Positions 4,879 to 11,528 of a stretch of DNA of 11,564 nucleotides are shown here, in pieces. The stretch spans positions 1 through 11,564 of the forward strand of contig JAEDGK010000064.1 in NCBI GenBank assembly GCA_016297555.1. Direction: 5' to 3'. A model generated the notes under the pieces. That model made no database searches. It had not been told where the DNA came from and saw only the letters and a list, made by a program, of their open reading frames with translations. Source of the DNA: Clostridiaceae bacterium. GTDB lineage: Bacteria; Bacillota; Clostridia; Oscillospirales; Acutalibacteraceae. The position numbers and the translations under genes are program-made. Position 1 is the first letter of the stretch; each line of letters opens with the position of its first letter.

Positions 4879-6345
4879 TTACTTCACAACCGCTTTGAAT
4901 CTCTCGTAGGCTGACGACCATGCGTCGGGGTTTTCGGGGGAATATTCCACGGTTTTTTCGCTTGCTCTGATTATTTTTCTCACCTGAGAAACGCTTTCAA
5001 CCGCGCCGCAGGAAAGAAGCTGCACGGCGATGTTGCCGAGAACGGTGGCTTCAATAGGCCCTGCAACAACGGTTCTGCCGCAGGAAGAAGCGGTCATTCG
5101 GCAAAGGAGCGTATCCTTTGTGCCGCCGCCGATAACATGAATTGCAGGGTAGGCTTTGCCCGTGCATTCTTCAAGCTCGTCAAGGGTCAGGCGGTATTTC
5201 ATCGCAAGGCTCTCATAGATGCAGCGCATAACCTCGCCCACGCTCTCGGGAACGGGCTGATTGGTTTTGCGGCAATATTCGCGCACTCTTTCGGGTATGT
5301 TTCCGTGAGGCACAAATTCGGGCGCGTCGGGGTCAATGAAGCATTTGAAAGGCTCTGCTGCAAGCGCAAGCTTTTCGAGGTCGGCATAGGAATAATCGCT
5401 TCCGTGCCTGTTCCAATGGCGGCGGCTTTCCTGAATGAGCCAAAGCCCGATTATGTTTTTGAGGAAGCCGACCTTTGAGTCACAGCCGCCCTCGTTGGTT
5501 ACATTCATTGCAAGCGATTTTTCGTTGACTATCGGCTCGTCAAGCTCCGTGCCGAAAAGCGACCATGTGCCGCTTGAAATGAACGCAAAATTGCCGCTTT
5601 CGCACGGAACGGCAGTTATTGCGCTTTGGGTATCATGACCGCAGACGCTGACCACATTGACCTCGCCTATGCCACATTCTTCGCAGATATCGCCGCGGAT
5701 TTTGCCGAGCACCGTGCCCGACGGAACGATTTCGCCGAGCAGGCGGGTCGGAATTCCGAGCCTGTCAAGCAGACCGACAGCCCATTTTTTGGTTTTGAGG
5801 TCAATCATCTGAGATGTGGTTGCGATTGAATATTCGGTTGTCATTTTGCCCGTGAGCATATAGCCGAAAAGGTCGGGCATAAAGAGCAGCCTGCTTGCTC
5901 TGTCGAGCATATGCGGGCGGTATTTTTTGAGCGCGCAGAGCTGATAAACCGTGTTCAGCTCCATAAACTGAATTCCCGTTGCGGAGTAAAACTCGCTGTT
6001 GGGGATTATTTTTGCACATTCCTCAATCATGCCGCTTGTGCGCGGGTCGCGGTAATGAACGGGGTTTTCAATCAGGCAGCCGAATTCATCCATAAGCCCG
6101 AAATCAACGCCCCAGGTGTCAATTCCAACGCTGTCAAAGCCGCCCGCAAGCTGAGCCTTAATAAGACCCTGCTTGATGTTATAGAAAAGGCGCAGAACAT
6201 CCCAATACATTGTGTCGCCGACCTTTACGGGGTCGTTTGAGAAGCGGTGGACTTCCTCAAGAGTTATTTTTTCGCCGTCAAAGCTGCCGAGAATTGCACG
6301 ACCGCTCGACGCGCCGAAATCGATTGCCAAAACTCGTTTATTCAT
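4879..6345 (-). CDS. FGGY carbohydrate kinase, rhamnulokinase type (probable fuculokinase role)
   Basis: The 488-residue ATP-dependent sugar kinase is homologous over its whole length to E. coli RhaB (489 aa). The N-terminal phosphate loop is AIDFGASSGR (7-16), followed by GIDTWGVDFGL, the catalytic aspartate D238 in CGHDTQSA, SSGTWSLFG (258-265) and the C-terminal HVIGGGTKDTLL (403-414) of the ATPase fold. By sequence I would call it rhamnulokinase, but it sits between fucU (21 nt upstream) and fucI (52 nt downstream), with no rha genes in view. Its physiological substrate is therefore probably L-fuculose, giving L-fuculose 1-phosphate; that is inference. The start ATG has AAAGGA upstream. 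No symbol is given because rhaB and fucK are both defensible. Confidence 0.9.
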   Translation of the reverse strand: MNKRVLAIDFGASSGRAILGSFDGEKITLEEVHRFSNDPVKVGDTMYWDVLRLFYNIKQGLIKAQLAGGFDSVGIDTWGVDFGLMDEFGCLIENPVHYRDPRTSGMIEECAKIIPNSEFYSATGIQFMELNTVYQLCALKKYRPHMLDRASRLLFMPDLFGYMLTGKMTTEYSIATTSQMIDLKTKKWAVGLLDRLGIPTRLLGEIVPSGTVLGKIRGDICEECGIGEVNVVSVCGHDTQSAITAVPCESGNFAFISSGTWSLFGTELDEPIVNEKSLAMNVTNEGGCDSKVGFLKNIIGLWLIQESRRHWNRHGSDYSYADLEKLALAAEPFKCFIDPDAPEFVPHGNIPERVREYCRKTNQPVPESVGEVMRCIYESLAMKYRLTLDELEECTGKAYPAIHVIGGGTKDTLLCRMTASSCGRTVVAGPIEATVLGNIAVQLLSCGAVESVSQVRKIIRASEKTVEYSPENPDAWSSAYERFKAVVK

Positions 6346-6366
6346 AGTGGTATCCTTTCGCCGTGA

Positions 6367-6792
6367 TTATTGAATAACAACGCCCTTTTTGAGAATTATG
6401 TTGGCGTAAATGGCGGTTTCACCCGTTGCGATAACGGCGTAAGCCTTCTTGGCTCTTTCATAAAAAGCGAAACGCTCCACAAGCTCAATGTTTTTTTCGC
6501 CCTCCTCGGCGGCTATCGTCTTTTTATAGTCGCTCCAAATCGGGGGCGGGTTGGAAGCGTCGCCGTTATCCATAAGGGCAACGGGGGCTTCAACATAGGT
6601 GTCAAGCGGCATAAGCTTGAGAATCGCGGCAAGGATTTCGTCAACGCCGTGACCGTCAAGGCGAACAAGTCTCTGAGCGATTGAGGCGGCGGGGAAATTG
6701 CCGTCGCCGATAACGATTTCATCGCCGTGACCCATTTCCATAAGAATTTTGAGAAGCTCGGGGGAGATTATGGGTGAAATGTTTTTAAGCAT
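6367..6792 (-). CDS. fucU: L-fucose mutarotase (RbsD/FucU family)
   Basis: This 141-residue cytoplasmic protein interconverts alpha- and beta-L-fucose, supplying the anomer used by the isomerase. It aligns over its whole length with E. coli FucU (140 aa): the start ISPxISPELLK, MGHGDEI with H22, D30 in the next segment, RFAFYERAKKAYA (107-119), and the C-terminal NIILKKGV. The H22 and D30 positions match the conserved catalytic region. The start ATG is preceded by AAGGAAGG at good spacing. It is the first gene of the operon, 21 nt before the kinase; a weak promoter candidate lies at 6819-6847. No regulator or cognate operator is recognisable upstream. Confidence 0.95.
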   Translation of the reverse strand: MLKNISPIISPELLKILMEMGHGDEIVIGDGNFPAASIAQRLVRLDGHGVDEILAAILKLMPLDTYVEAPVALMDNGDASNPPPIWSDYKKTIAAEEGEKNIELVERFAFYERAKKAYAVIATGETAIYANIILKKGVVIQ

Positions 6793-6818
6793 AGCTGTAC
6801 CTTCCTTTTTTAAGATTT

Positions 6819-6847
6819 TTTATATGCTGAAAGTTGATGACTTTAAT
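6819..6847 (-). promoter_or_regulatory. Weak candidate promoter of the fuc operon
   Basis: On the minus strand TATAAA (6819-6824) is preceded at 17 bp by ATTAAA, a poor -35 match, as would be expected if an activator is needed. A REP-like hairpin lies just upstream (6852-6877). Confidence 0.3.
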
Positions 6848-6851
6848 TTTC

Positions 6852-6877
6852 GGGTCGTCGAGGACGCCGACCCCTAC
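6852..6877 (-). repeat. REP-like element, GGGTCG stem, inverted
   Basis: On the minus strand GTAG precedes the same imperfect stem as at 12-37, with a TCCT loop. It lies directly upstream of the fuc operon and diverges from the forward element at 6905. Confidence 0.8.
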
Positions 6878-6904
6878 AAGTTAAACTATGAAAACACAGC
6901 TCCG

Positions 6905-6930
6905 GTAGGGAACGCCGTCCTCGGCGTTCC
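6905..6930 (+). repeat. REP-like element, GGAACGCCG stem
   Basis: GTAG is followed by the perfect 9-bp stem GGAACGCCG/CGGCGTTCC with a TCCT loop. Its upstream flank GAAAACACAGCTCCG recurs inverted beside the element at 11503-11528. It starts 14 bases beyond the stop of the ABC exporter gene, where no conventional terminator is seen. Confidence 0.85.
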
Positions 6931-6944
6931 GTGAGATTGTATTT

Positions 6945-8729
6945 TCACATCGTCGCGTACATACTGTACATTTTGCCGTAGATGCCGTTCAGGCGCATAA
7001 GCTCCTCGTGAGTGCCCTGCTCGGCGATGCCGTCCTCGGTCAAAACGAGAATTCTGTCGGCATTTCTGATGGTCGTCAGGCGGTGGGCGATGGTGAGGGT
7101 TGTTCTGCCCTTTGCGAGCCGCTCAAGAGATTCCTGAACGAGCTTTTCGCTCTCGTTATCGAGCGCAGAGGTCGCCTCGTCAAGCAGCAGAACGGGCGGA
7201 TTTTTCAGGAACACGCGCGCTATTGAAATGCGCTGCTTCTGACCGCCCGAAAGCTTCAGACCGCGCTCGCCCACATAGGTGTCGTAGCCGTTGGGCAGGG
7301 CGCTGATAAATTCGTGTGCACCCGCTTTTTTGGCGGCTTCGATTATTTCGTCATCGGTGGCGTCCGCCTTGCCGTAAATCAGATTATCGCGGATTGTGCC
7401 CGAAAACAGATAAACATCCTGAGCGACAACGCCGATATTTGAGCGCAGGGAACGCAGGGTTATATCTTTTATGTTTTTGCCGTCAAGCAGAATTTCTCCG
7501 CTCTCCGTTTCATAAAATCTCGGAATAAGGTTGCACAGCGTGGTTTTTCCGCCGCCGCTCGGACCTACAAGCGCAATGCTTTCGCCCGGAGCGATATGAA
7601 GGCTGAGATTGTTGAGTATTTCCTTTTCGCCCTTGACATATCTGAATGAAACATCGCGGAATTCGATATCTCCGCGCACATTTTCAATATCCTCGGCGTT
7701 TTCGCTGTCGGTTATATCCGGCTTAACATCCATTATTTCGGCAAAGCGCTCAAATCCCGTTATGCCTCGGCTGAACTGCTCGCTGAAATCAACGATGGTT
7801 CTGATTGAGCCGAGCAGGGTTGAAATGAGCAGCAGGCTCGCCGCAAAATCGCCGGGAGTGGTTGCGCCCGATCTCATCAGCAGAGCGCCCATTGCAACAA
7901 CGGCAATATACATTATGCCGTCAAGAAGCCTGACCGTCGCGTGAAACTGCGACATATATTTATGGCTTCTGTTCCTGACCCGAACATATTCGGAACAGCC
8001 CTCCATAAACTTCTCACGCTCGGTTTCTTCATTGGTAAAGGAGCGCACAACGCGCACGCCGAGCAGGCTGTCCTCAAGCCTTGCGTTTATTTCGCCGACC
8101 TGATGCCTGCCCATTTTGAAAGCCTCTCGCATTTTTTCTCTTGAATGCTTCGTCAGAATTATCATCAGCGGAAGCATTATGAAAACGGCGGCGGCAAAGC
8201 GGATATCCATTGAGGCGAAGATATAAAAGCTTGCGGCGAATTTCACAACGGTCATCAGCACCATTTCGGGAAAATGATGCGCCCATTCGGCAACATCGAA
8301 AAGGTCAGAGGTCATTCGGCTCATAAGCTGACCGACCTTTGTGTTGTCAAAAAAGGTGAAGGACAGCGTTTGAATGTGGTCAAACATATCCTCGCGCATT
8401 GCGTTTTCAACCTTTGTGCCCATTATGTGGCCGAAATAAGACTGGCAGTAGTTGGCAATGCAGTCAAGCCCGCGGAGCGCTATGTAGGCGGCGCAGATGC
8501 CCGCTATAAGCTGAACAGTCAGCCCCGCGGGGTCGCTTACGCCCGTATCGGTTATCCGCCTGACAACAAGCGGCAGAATAACCTCGCAGGCGGCGGAGGT
8601 TATGGCGCAGGCGAGCACGGCAAGCTCCGTGGCAAGGTGTTTTTTGAGATACGGGAAAAATCGGCGTATCAGCGCCAGATTTTTGCCCGCAGAATTTTTA
8701 GACGGCATTCCTTCCTTTTTTTCGTTCAT
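6945..8729 (-). CDS. ABC exporter, fused permease and ATPase (multidrug/lipid type)
   Basis: The 594-residue half-transporter probably works as a homodimer in the cytoplasmic membrane, exporting drugs, lipids or peptides. The N-terminal half is a type I exporter membrane domain with about six helices, spanning roughly residues 25-315. The nucleotide-binding domain follows: Walker A GPSGGGKTT (389-397), Q437 in VAQD, signature LSGGQ (493-497), Walker B VLLLDE (513-518) and H549 in TIAHRLTT. No catalytic residue is missing. I chose ATG 8729, with AGAGG nine bases upstream, over TTG 8747, which overlaps that site. It is a single-gene unit with its own promoter carrying a perfect palindrome. No partner half-transporter or MarR gene is adjacent. 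The substrate cannot be told from sequence. Confidence 0.93.
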   Translation of the reverse strand: MNEKKEGMPSKNSAGKNLALIRRFFPYLKKHLATELAVLACAITSAACEVILPLVVRRITDTGVSDPAGLTVQLIAGICAAYIALRGLDCIANYCQSYFGHIMGTKVENAMREDMFDHIQTLSFTFFDNTKVGQLMSRMTSDLFDVAEWAHHFPEMVLMTVVKFAASFYIFASMDIRFAAAVFIMLPLMIILTKHSREKMREAFKMGRHQVGEINARLEDSLLGVRVVRSFTNEETEREKFMEGCSEYVRVRNRSHKYMSQFHATVRLLDGIMYIAVVAMGALLMRSGATTPGDFAASLLLISTLLGSIRTIVDFSEQFSRGITGFERFAEIMDVKPDITDSENAEDIENVRGDIEFRDVSFRYVKGEKEILNNLSLHIAPGESIALVGPSGGGKTTLCNLIPRFYETESGEILLDGKNIKDITLRSLRSNIGVVAQDVYLFSGTIRDNLIYGKADATDDEIIEAAKKAGAHEFISALPNGYDTYVGERGLKLSGGQKQRISIARVFLKNPPVLLLDEATSALDNESEKLVQESLERLAKGRTTLTIAHRLTTIRNADRILVLTEDGIAEQGTHEELMRLNGIYGKMYSMYATM

Positions 8730-8767
8730 TTCTTTTTCCTCTTTCAATAAATAGGCGTCTGCTATAT

Positions 8768-8796
8768 ATTATGTAATAAAATTACAAATTTGTAAA
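8768..8796 (-). promoter_or_regulatory. Promoter and palindromic operator of the ABC exporter
   Basis: On the minus strand TTTACA (8791-8796) is 17 bp from CATAAT (8768-8773). A perfect 14-bp palindrome, TTACAAATTTGTAA (8782-8795), overlaps the -35 box and half the spacer, where a bound dimer would block polymerase. Its form resembles MarR-family operators; the regulator is not in the window. Confidence 0.6.
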
Positions 8797-8818
8797 GTAT
8801 ATTTTTATGAATTGTGCA

Positions 8819-8873
8819 GAAAAAATCGCTTCAGGCGCATATCGCGGGCATAAAGCCGCAACACGCGCCTGAA
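8819..8873 (-). terminator. Terminator of the GT8-TVP38 operon
   Basis: TTCAGGCGC (8830-8838) pairs perfectly with GCGCCTGAA (8865-8873). The loop holds a second small GCGG/CCGC hairpin. On the minus strand the stem is followed by GCGATTTTTT. It lies 13 bases after the VTT gene stop. Confidence 0.82.
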
Positions 8874-8885
8874 AAAAGAGCAGAT

Positions 8886-9590
8886 TTAATTTTTTTCGCA
8901 TTTTGCCGAAATTCGGCGGTAGATAAGCACGCCGATACCCGTCATTAGCAGCGTTGCGCCGTAAATCACAGCCGCCGCAAGATAATTTTTTTCAACGAGA
9001 GACGCGCCGCACATTGTGGAGGTTATTATGGACGGAATTCGGGCAAATCCGGTTATCAAAAAGAACTTCCACAGCTTCATATCCGTGAAAACCGCCGCGT
9101 AGGTTATCAAATCCTTGGGAGCTCCGGGAATGAGATAGATGATGAAAAGCAGAAGATACATTTTATCGGAGCTTTTGAGAAACGGGAATGAGCGAAGCTT
9201 TTCTTCCGATATAAAGAGCGTAACAAATTTCAATCCGAGAGTTTTTGAAAGAAAAATTATTGCCGCAGAGCCTATCGCCGAGCCGATAAGGCAGAGCGCA
9301 AGCCCGCCGAAAGTGCCGAAAGCAAAGCCTGCTCCGATTTCAAGCGGCTCACCGGGGATTATTTTTACAACTGTCTGCAATGCCCGTATTCCCACAAAAA
9401 CAAGCGCGGAAAAGCCGTCGAAACGGTTCAGATAAGCCTTGAAAATTGACGGCTCGCGCACAATGTCAAGCATCTGCCCGCCGAAAAATACAAACAGCGC
9501 AACAAAAGCTGTCGCCGAAATCGCCGCACACACGAGCGAAACCTTTTGCTGCTTTGTCAGCTTGATTTCACGAACCTTGAACATAGGCAT
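8886..9590 (-). CDS. TVP38/TMEM64 family (VTT/DedA-like) membrane protein
   Basis: This 234-residue integral membrane protein has a basic N-terminus (FKVREIKLTKQQK), a first helix at about 17-37, and the VTT core. Visible core features are GEPLEIGAGFAFGTFGG (80-96), the glycine-rich helix ALCLIGSAIGSA, the re-entrant-like IPGAPKD (154-160) and GFARIPS (181-187). VTT/DedA proteins are membrane lipid transporters or scramblases; some bacterial DedA members recycle undecaprenyl phosphate. The role of the TVP38 subgroup is less clear. I chose ATG 9590, which overlaps the stop of the upstream glycosyltransferase as TGATG with GAGG seven bases before it. An upstream in-frame start at 9617 would overlap further. 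Translational coupling suggests a shared pathway. Confidence 0.9.
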   Translation of the reverse strand: MPMFKVREIKLTKQQKVSLVCAAISATAFVALFVFFGGQMLDIVREPSIFKAYLNRFDGFSALVFVGIRALQTVVKIIPGEPLEIGAGFAFGTFGGLALCLIGSAIGSAAIIFLSKTLGLKFVTLFISEEKLRSFPFLKSSDKMYLLLFIIYLIPGAPKDLITYAAVFTDMKLWKFFLITGFARIPSIITSTMCGASLVEKNYLAAAVIYGATLLMTGIGVLIYRRISAKCEKN

Positions 9591-10423
9591 CAGCCGACCT
9601 CGCGGTAAAGAGTACATATATTGTTTCTCCCCTCTCTGTTTCTTTCAAAGAATTCCGATAAGTTGCCTTTATAGCCGCCGTTCCAAGGCTTATTTTTGCC
9701 GTTAAAATGGATAATAACCGTTCTGTTTCTCGCAAAATTCATTGCCCCGCCGTAGCCGAGTCTGCGTTTGAGCCTTGTAAAGGTCAGCTCGTCCATATTG
9801 AAGATATTCGGGTCAAGGCTGAGCGTTCTGCCGCTGTAAAGAGCGTTGAAAACATCCTGATCCTCAAGCAGCAGGCGGCTGTTGTTTTCTTCAAGATAAT
9901 CCATCAGCTCCTCGGTGCGGTTTTCGGAGCGGAGCAGGGCAAGGTTTATCAGCATAACTCCCGCGTTGGAGTATTTGCTGTTCTTGTCCATTCCGAGGCG
10001 GCGGATATTAAAGCTGTTTATAAGGCTGTTGTTATGGCTTGCGGCGGCAAAAAGCTTGTCGCCCATATCGGTGTAATAAAGCTCATTTAAATTTCCGTTT
10101 ATGACTATATCGGGGTCGAGATAGAGGATTTTGTTGACCTCGCGCGGCAGAAATTCGGCGGCATATAGTCTGTAATATGTTTCTTTTGAAAGGCGTTTTT
10201 TGCAGGCGGCTTCGCCGAAAAGCGAATCGGGAACGGCAATGCCGACTATCCTGCATCGGCCGGGGTCAACGCTTGCGCGGATTTTTGCAAAGTCCGAGGG
10301 AGTCAGCGAGGAGTGAGCCACATAAATTGTGAAGCGGGTGGCGGGATTGGTCTGCATCATGGAATGAAGCATAACCGTGAGCGGATACACATAGCCTGAA
10401 TTTAATGTTACGAGAATATTCAT
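9590..10423 (-). CDS. Glycosyltransferase family 8 (GT8)
   Basis: This 277-residue retaining glycosyltransferase of the LPS galactosyl/glucosyltransferase and glycogenin family has a GT-A fold. Visible features are the N-terminal nucleotide-binding strand (MNILVTLNSGYVYPLTVMLH), the metal-binding DPD (103-105) in ILYLDPDIVING, the NAGVMLIN segment (153-160), EDQDVFNALY (187-196) and the C-terminal IIHFNG motif with H239. It has no signal peptide or membrane segment, so it should act in the cytoplasm or at the inner membrane face on a sugar nucleotide. AAAGGAAG precedes the ATG. Its stop overlaps the start of the VTT membrane gene, so a cell-envelope or lipid-linked glycan job is the natural guess. 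Donor and acceptor cannot be assigned. A pair of direct repeats lies upstream (10475-10506). Confidence 0.92.
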   Translation of the reverse strand: MNILVTLNSGYVYPLTVMLHSMMQTNPATRFTIYVAHSSLTPSDFAKIRASVDPGRCRIVGIAVPDSLFGEAACKKRLSKETYYRLYAAEFLPREVNKILYLDPDIVINGNLNELYYTDMGDKLFAAASHNNSLINSFNIRRLGMDKNSKYSNAGVMLINLALLRSENRTEELMDYLEENNSRLLLEDQDVFNALYSGRTLSLDPNIFNMDELTFTRLKRRLGYGGAMNFARNRTVIIHFNGKNKPWNGGYKGNLSEFFERNREGRNNICTLYREVG

Positions 10424-10461
10424 AAGGAACTTCCTTTCGTTGGTTATCTTTTTGTGACCTC

Positions 10462-10506
10462 ATTATCGCACGGCAATGTTTCAAAAGAATGGATAAAATG
10501 TTTCAA
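10462..10506 (-). promoter_or_regulatory. Putative activator-controlled promoter of the GT8 operon
   Basis: Two identical 10-bp direct repeats (TTGAAACATT on the minus strand; 10475-10484 and 10497-10506) lie exactly 22 bp apart, two helical turns. Downstream is TGCGATAAT, an extended -10 candidate (GATAAT at 10462-10467) lacking a good -35. The proximal repeat would overlap the -35 region. The layout suits a dimeric regulator such as a response regulator. Confidence 0.45.
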
Positions 10507-10520
10507 TTTTCCGATAAATA

Positions 10521-10536
10521 GTTACAAAATAGTAAC
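10521..10536. promoter_or_regulatory. Inverted repeat between GT8 and rpe
   Basis: GTTAC and GTAAC form an inverted repeat around AAAATA in the divergent intergenic region. It could be a second operator for the GT8 promoter; its function is unknown. Confidence 0.3.
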
Positions 10537-10603
10537 AGATCGCCAATATACTATGTTGAAAACGGTAGCTTTTTGAAGTTTGTATGAACTTGCGGGGAAA
10601 ATG

Positions 10604-10632
10604 TTGACCTTGCCGAGCAAAGCTGATATAAT
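10604..10632 (+). promoter_or_regulatory. Promoter of rpe
   Basis: TTGACC (10604-10609) and a perfect TATAAT (10627-10632) are separated by 17 bp. The rpe ATG lies 36 nt further on, after a GGGGAGGA ribosome site (10653-10660). Confidence 0.82.
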
Positions 10633-10667
10633 AAGTTAATATATAGTAATATGGGGAGGAATGCCCG

Positions 10668-11330
10668 ATGATTAAAATTTCTCCGTCGGTGCTTGCAAGC
10701 GATTTTTCGGCTCTCGGAGCGGAAGCGGCGAGGATGCAGGAGAGCGGAGCGGATTATCTTCACCTTGATGTTATGGACGGCCGCTTTGTTCCGAACATCA
10801 CCTTCGGCGCACCGATTATAAAAAGCATAAGAAATAAAACACAGCTTGTTTTTGATGTTCACCTGATGATAGACGAGCCTTTGAAATATATTGAGGACTT
10901 TGCAAAAGCGGGCGCGGATATCATAACCTTTCATACAGAAAGCTCGTCTCCCGCCGCCGAAACGGTTGAAAAAATAATCGACTGCGGCTGTAAGGCGGGA
11001 ATCAGCGTTAAGCCGAACACGCCCGTTGAGCAGGTTTTTCCTCTGCTTGACAGTCTCTCAATGGTGCTTGTTATGACGGTTGAGCCGGGCTTCGGCGGGC
11101 AGTCCTTTATGCCCGAAACGATGGATAAAATAAAAGCCCTGCGCCGTGAAACCGAGCGCAGAGGCATTGACATTGATATTCAGGTTGACGGTGGGATAAA
11201 CGAAAAAACGGTTGAAACCGCCGCCGCCGCAGGGGCAAATGTTTTTGTTGCGGGCAGCGCGGTTTTCGGAGCTGCCGACGCGGCGGCAGCCATAAGCAGG
11301 CTCAGAGAGCTTGCCGAAGCTGCAAAATAA
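10668..11330 (+). CDS. rpe: Ribulose-phosphate 3-epimerase
   Basis: This 220-residue cytoplasmic TIM-barrel enzyme interconverts D-ribulose 5-phosphate and D-xylulose 5-phosphate in the pentose phosphate pathway. Family motifs are in order: SVLASDFSALG (7-17), YLHLDVMDGRFVPN (30-43), DVHLMI (63-68), the phosphate-binding VEPGFGGQSF (138-147), VDGGIN (173-178) and AGSAVFG (195-201). H32, D34, H65 and D174 match the metal-binding and catalytic residues. Length is typical. I chose ATG 10668 because GGGGAGGA lies seven bases before it; an ATG at 10661 is out of frame. It is alone on its strand here, with no rsgA or thiamine pyrophosphokinase gene next to it. No classical terminator follows, only repeat hairpins. 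Confidence 0.97.
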   Translation: MIKISPSVLASDFSALGAEAARMQESGADYLHLDVMDGRFVPNITFGAPIIKSIRNKTQLVFDVHLMIDEPLKYIEDFAKAGADIITFHTESSSPAAETVEKIIDCGCKAGISVKPNTPVEQVFPLLDSLSMVLVMTVEPGFGGQSFMPETMDKIKALRRETERRGIDIDIQVDGGINEKTVETAAAAGANVFVAGSAVFGAADAAAAISRLRELAEAAK

Positions 11331-11346
11331 TTCGGAATTCATAATG

Positions 11347-11375
11347 CGGAATTAATGACGGGCTTTGCCCGTACC
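11347..11375 (+). repeat. ACGGGC-hairpin repeat, copy 2
   Basis: This 29-nt block with the hairpin ACGGGC-TTT-GCCCGT (11358-11372) is the exact reverse complement of 2730-2758. Confidence 0.8.
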
Positions 11376-11404
11376 CGAATATATGTGTTTTTGCGGTGCA
11401 ATTC

Positions 11405-11429
11405 GTAGGGACAGCCCTTGCGGCTGTCC
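11405..11429 (+). repeat. REP-like element, GGACAGCC stem
   Basis: GTAG is followed by GGACAGCC paired with GGCTGTCC (8 bp) around a CTTGC loop. It is the only copy of this stem allele in the window. Confidence 0.8.
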
Positions 11430-11444
11430 GCGAAAAGCGGCATC

Positions 11445-11470
11445 GTAGGGGACGATGCCCACATCGTCCC
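11445..11470 (+). repeat. REP-like element, GGGACGATG stem
   Basis: This is identical to the hairpins at 465-490 and 2500-2525, with a CCCA loop. The sequence after it (AATTAACGCAAA) also matches that after the 2500-2525 copy. Confidence 0.85.
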
Positions 11471-11502
11471 GGAATTAACGCAAACATATAGCAAATTCCC
11501 AC

Positions 11503-11528
11503 GGAACGCTGAGGACAGCGTTCCCTAC
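11503..11528 (-). repeat. REP-like element, GGAACGCTG stem, inverted
   Basis: On the minus strand GTAG precedes GGAACGCTG-TCCT-CAGCGTTCC. Its outer flank is the inverted copy of the flank of the 6905-6930 element. Confidence 0.85.

Noticed and set aside
6793..6944. Possible riboswitch ahead of the fuc operon
   Set aside because: The only strong structures are the two REP-like hairpins; no known aptamer core is recognisable and the promoter would lie downstream of them.
8274..8750. 158-residue plus-strand frame opposite the ABC exporter
   Set aside because: It is an antisense shadow of a gene with complete ABC motifs; no ribosome site or recognisable domain.
10551..10934. 127-residue minus-strand frame over the rpe promoter and 5' end
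   Set aside because: It is antisense to rpe and its promoter and shows no domain features.
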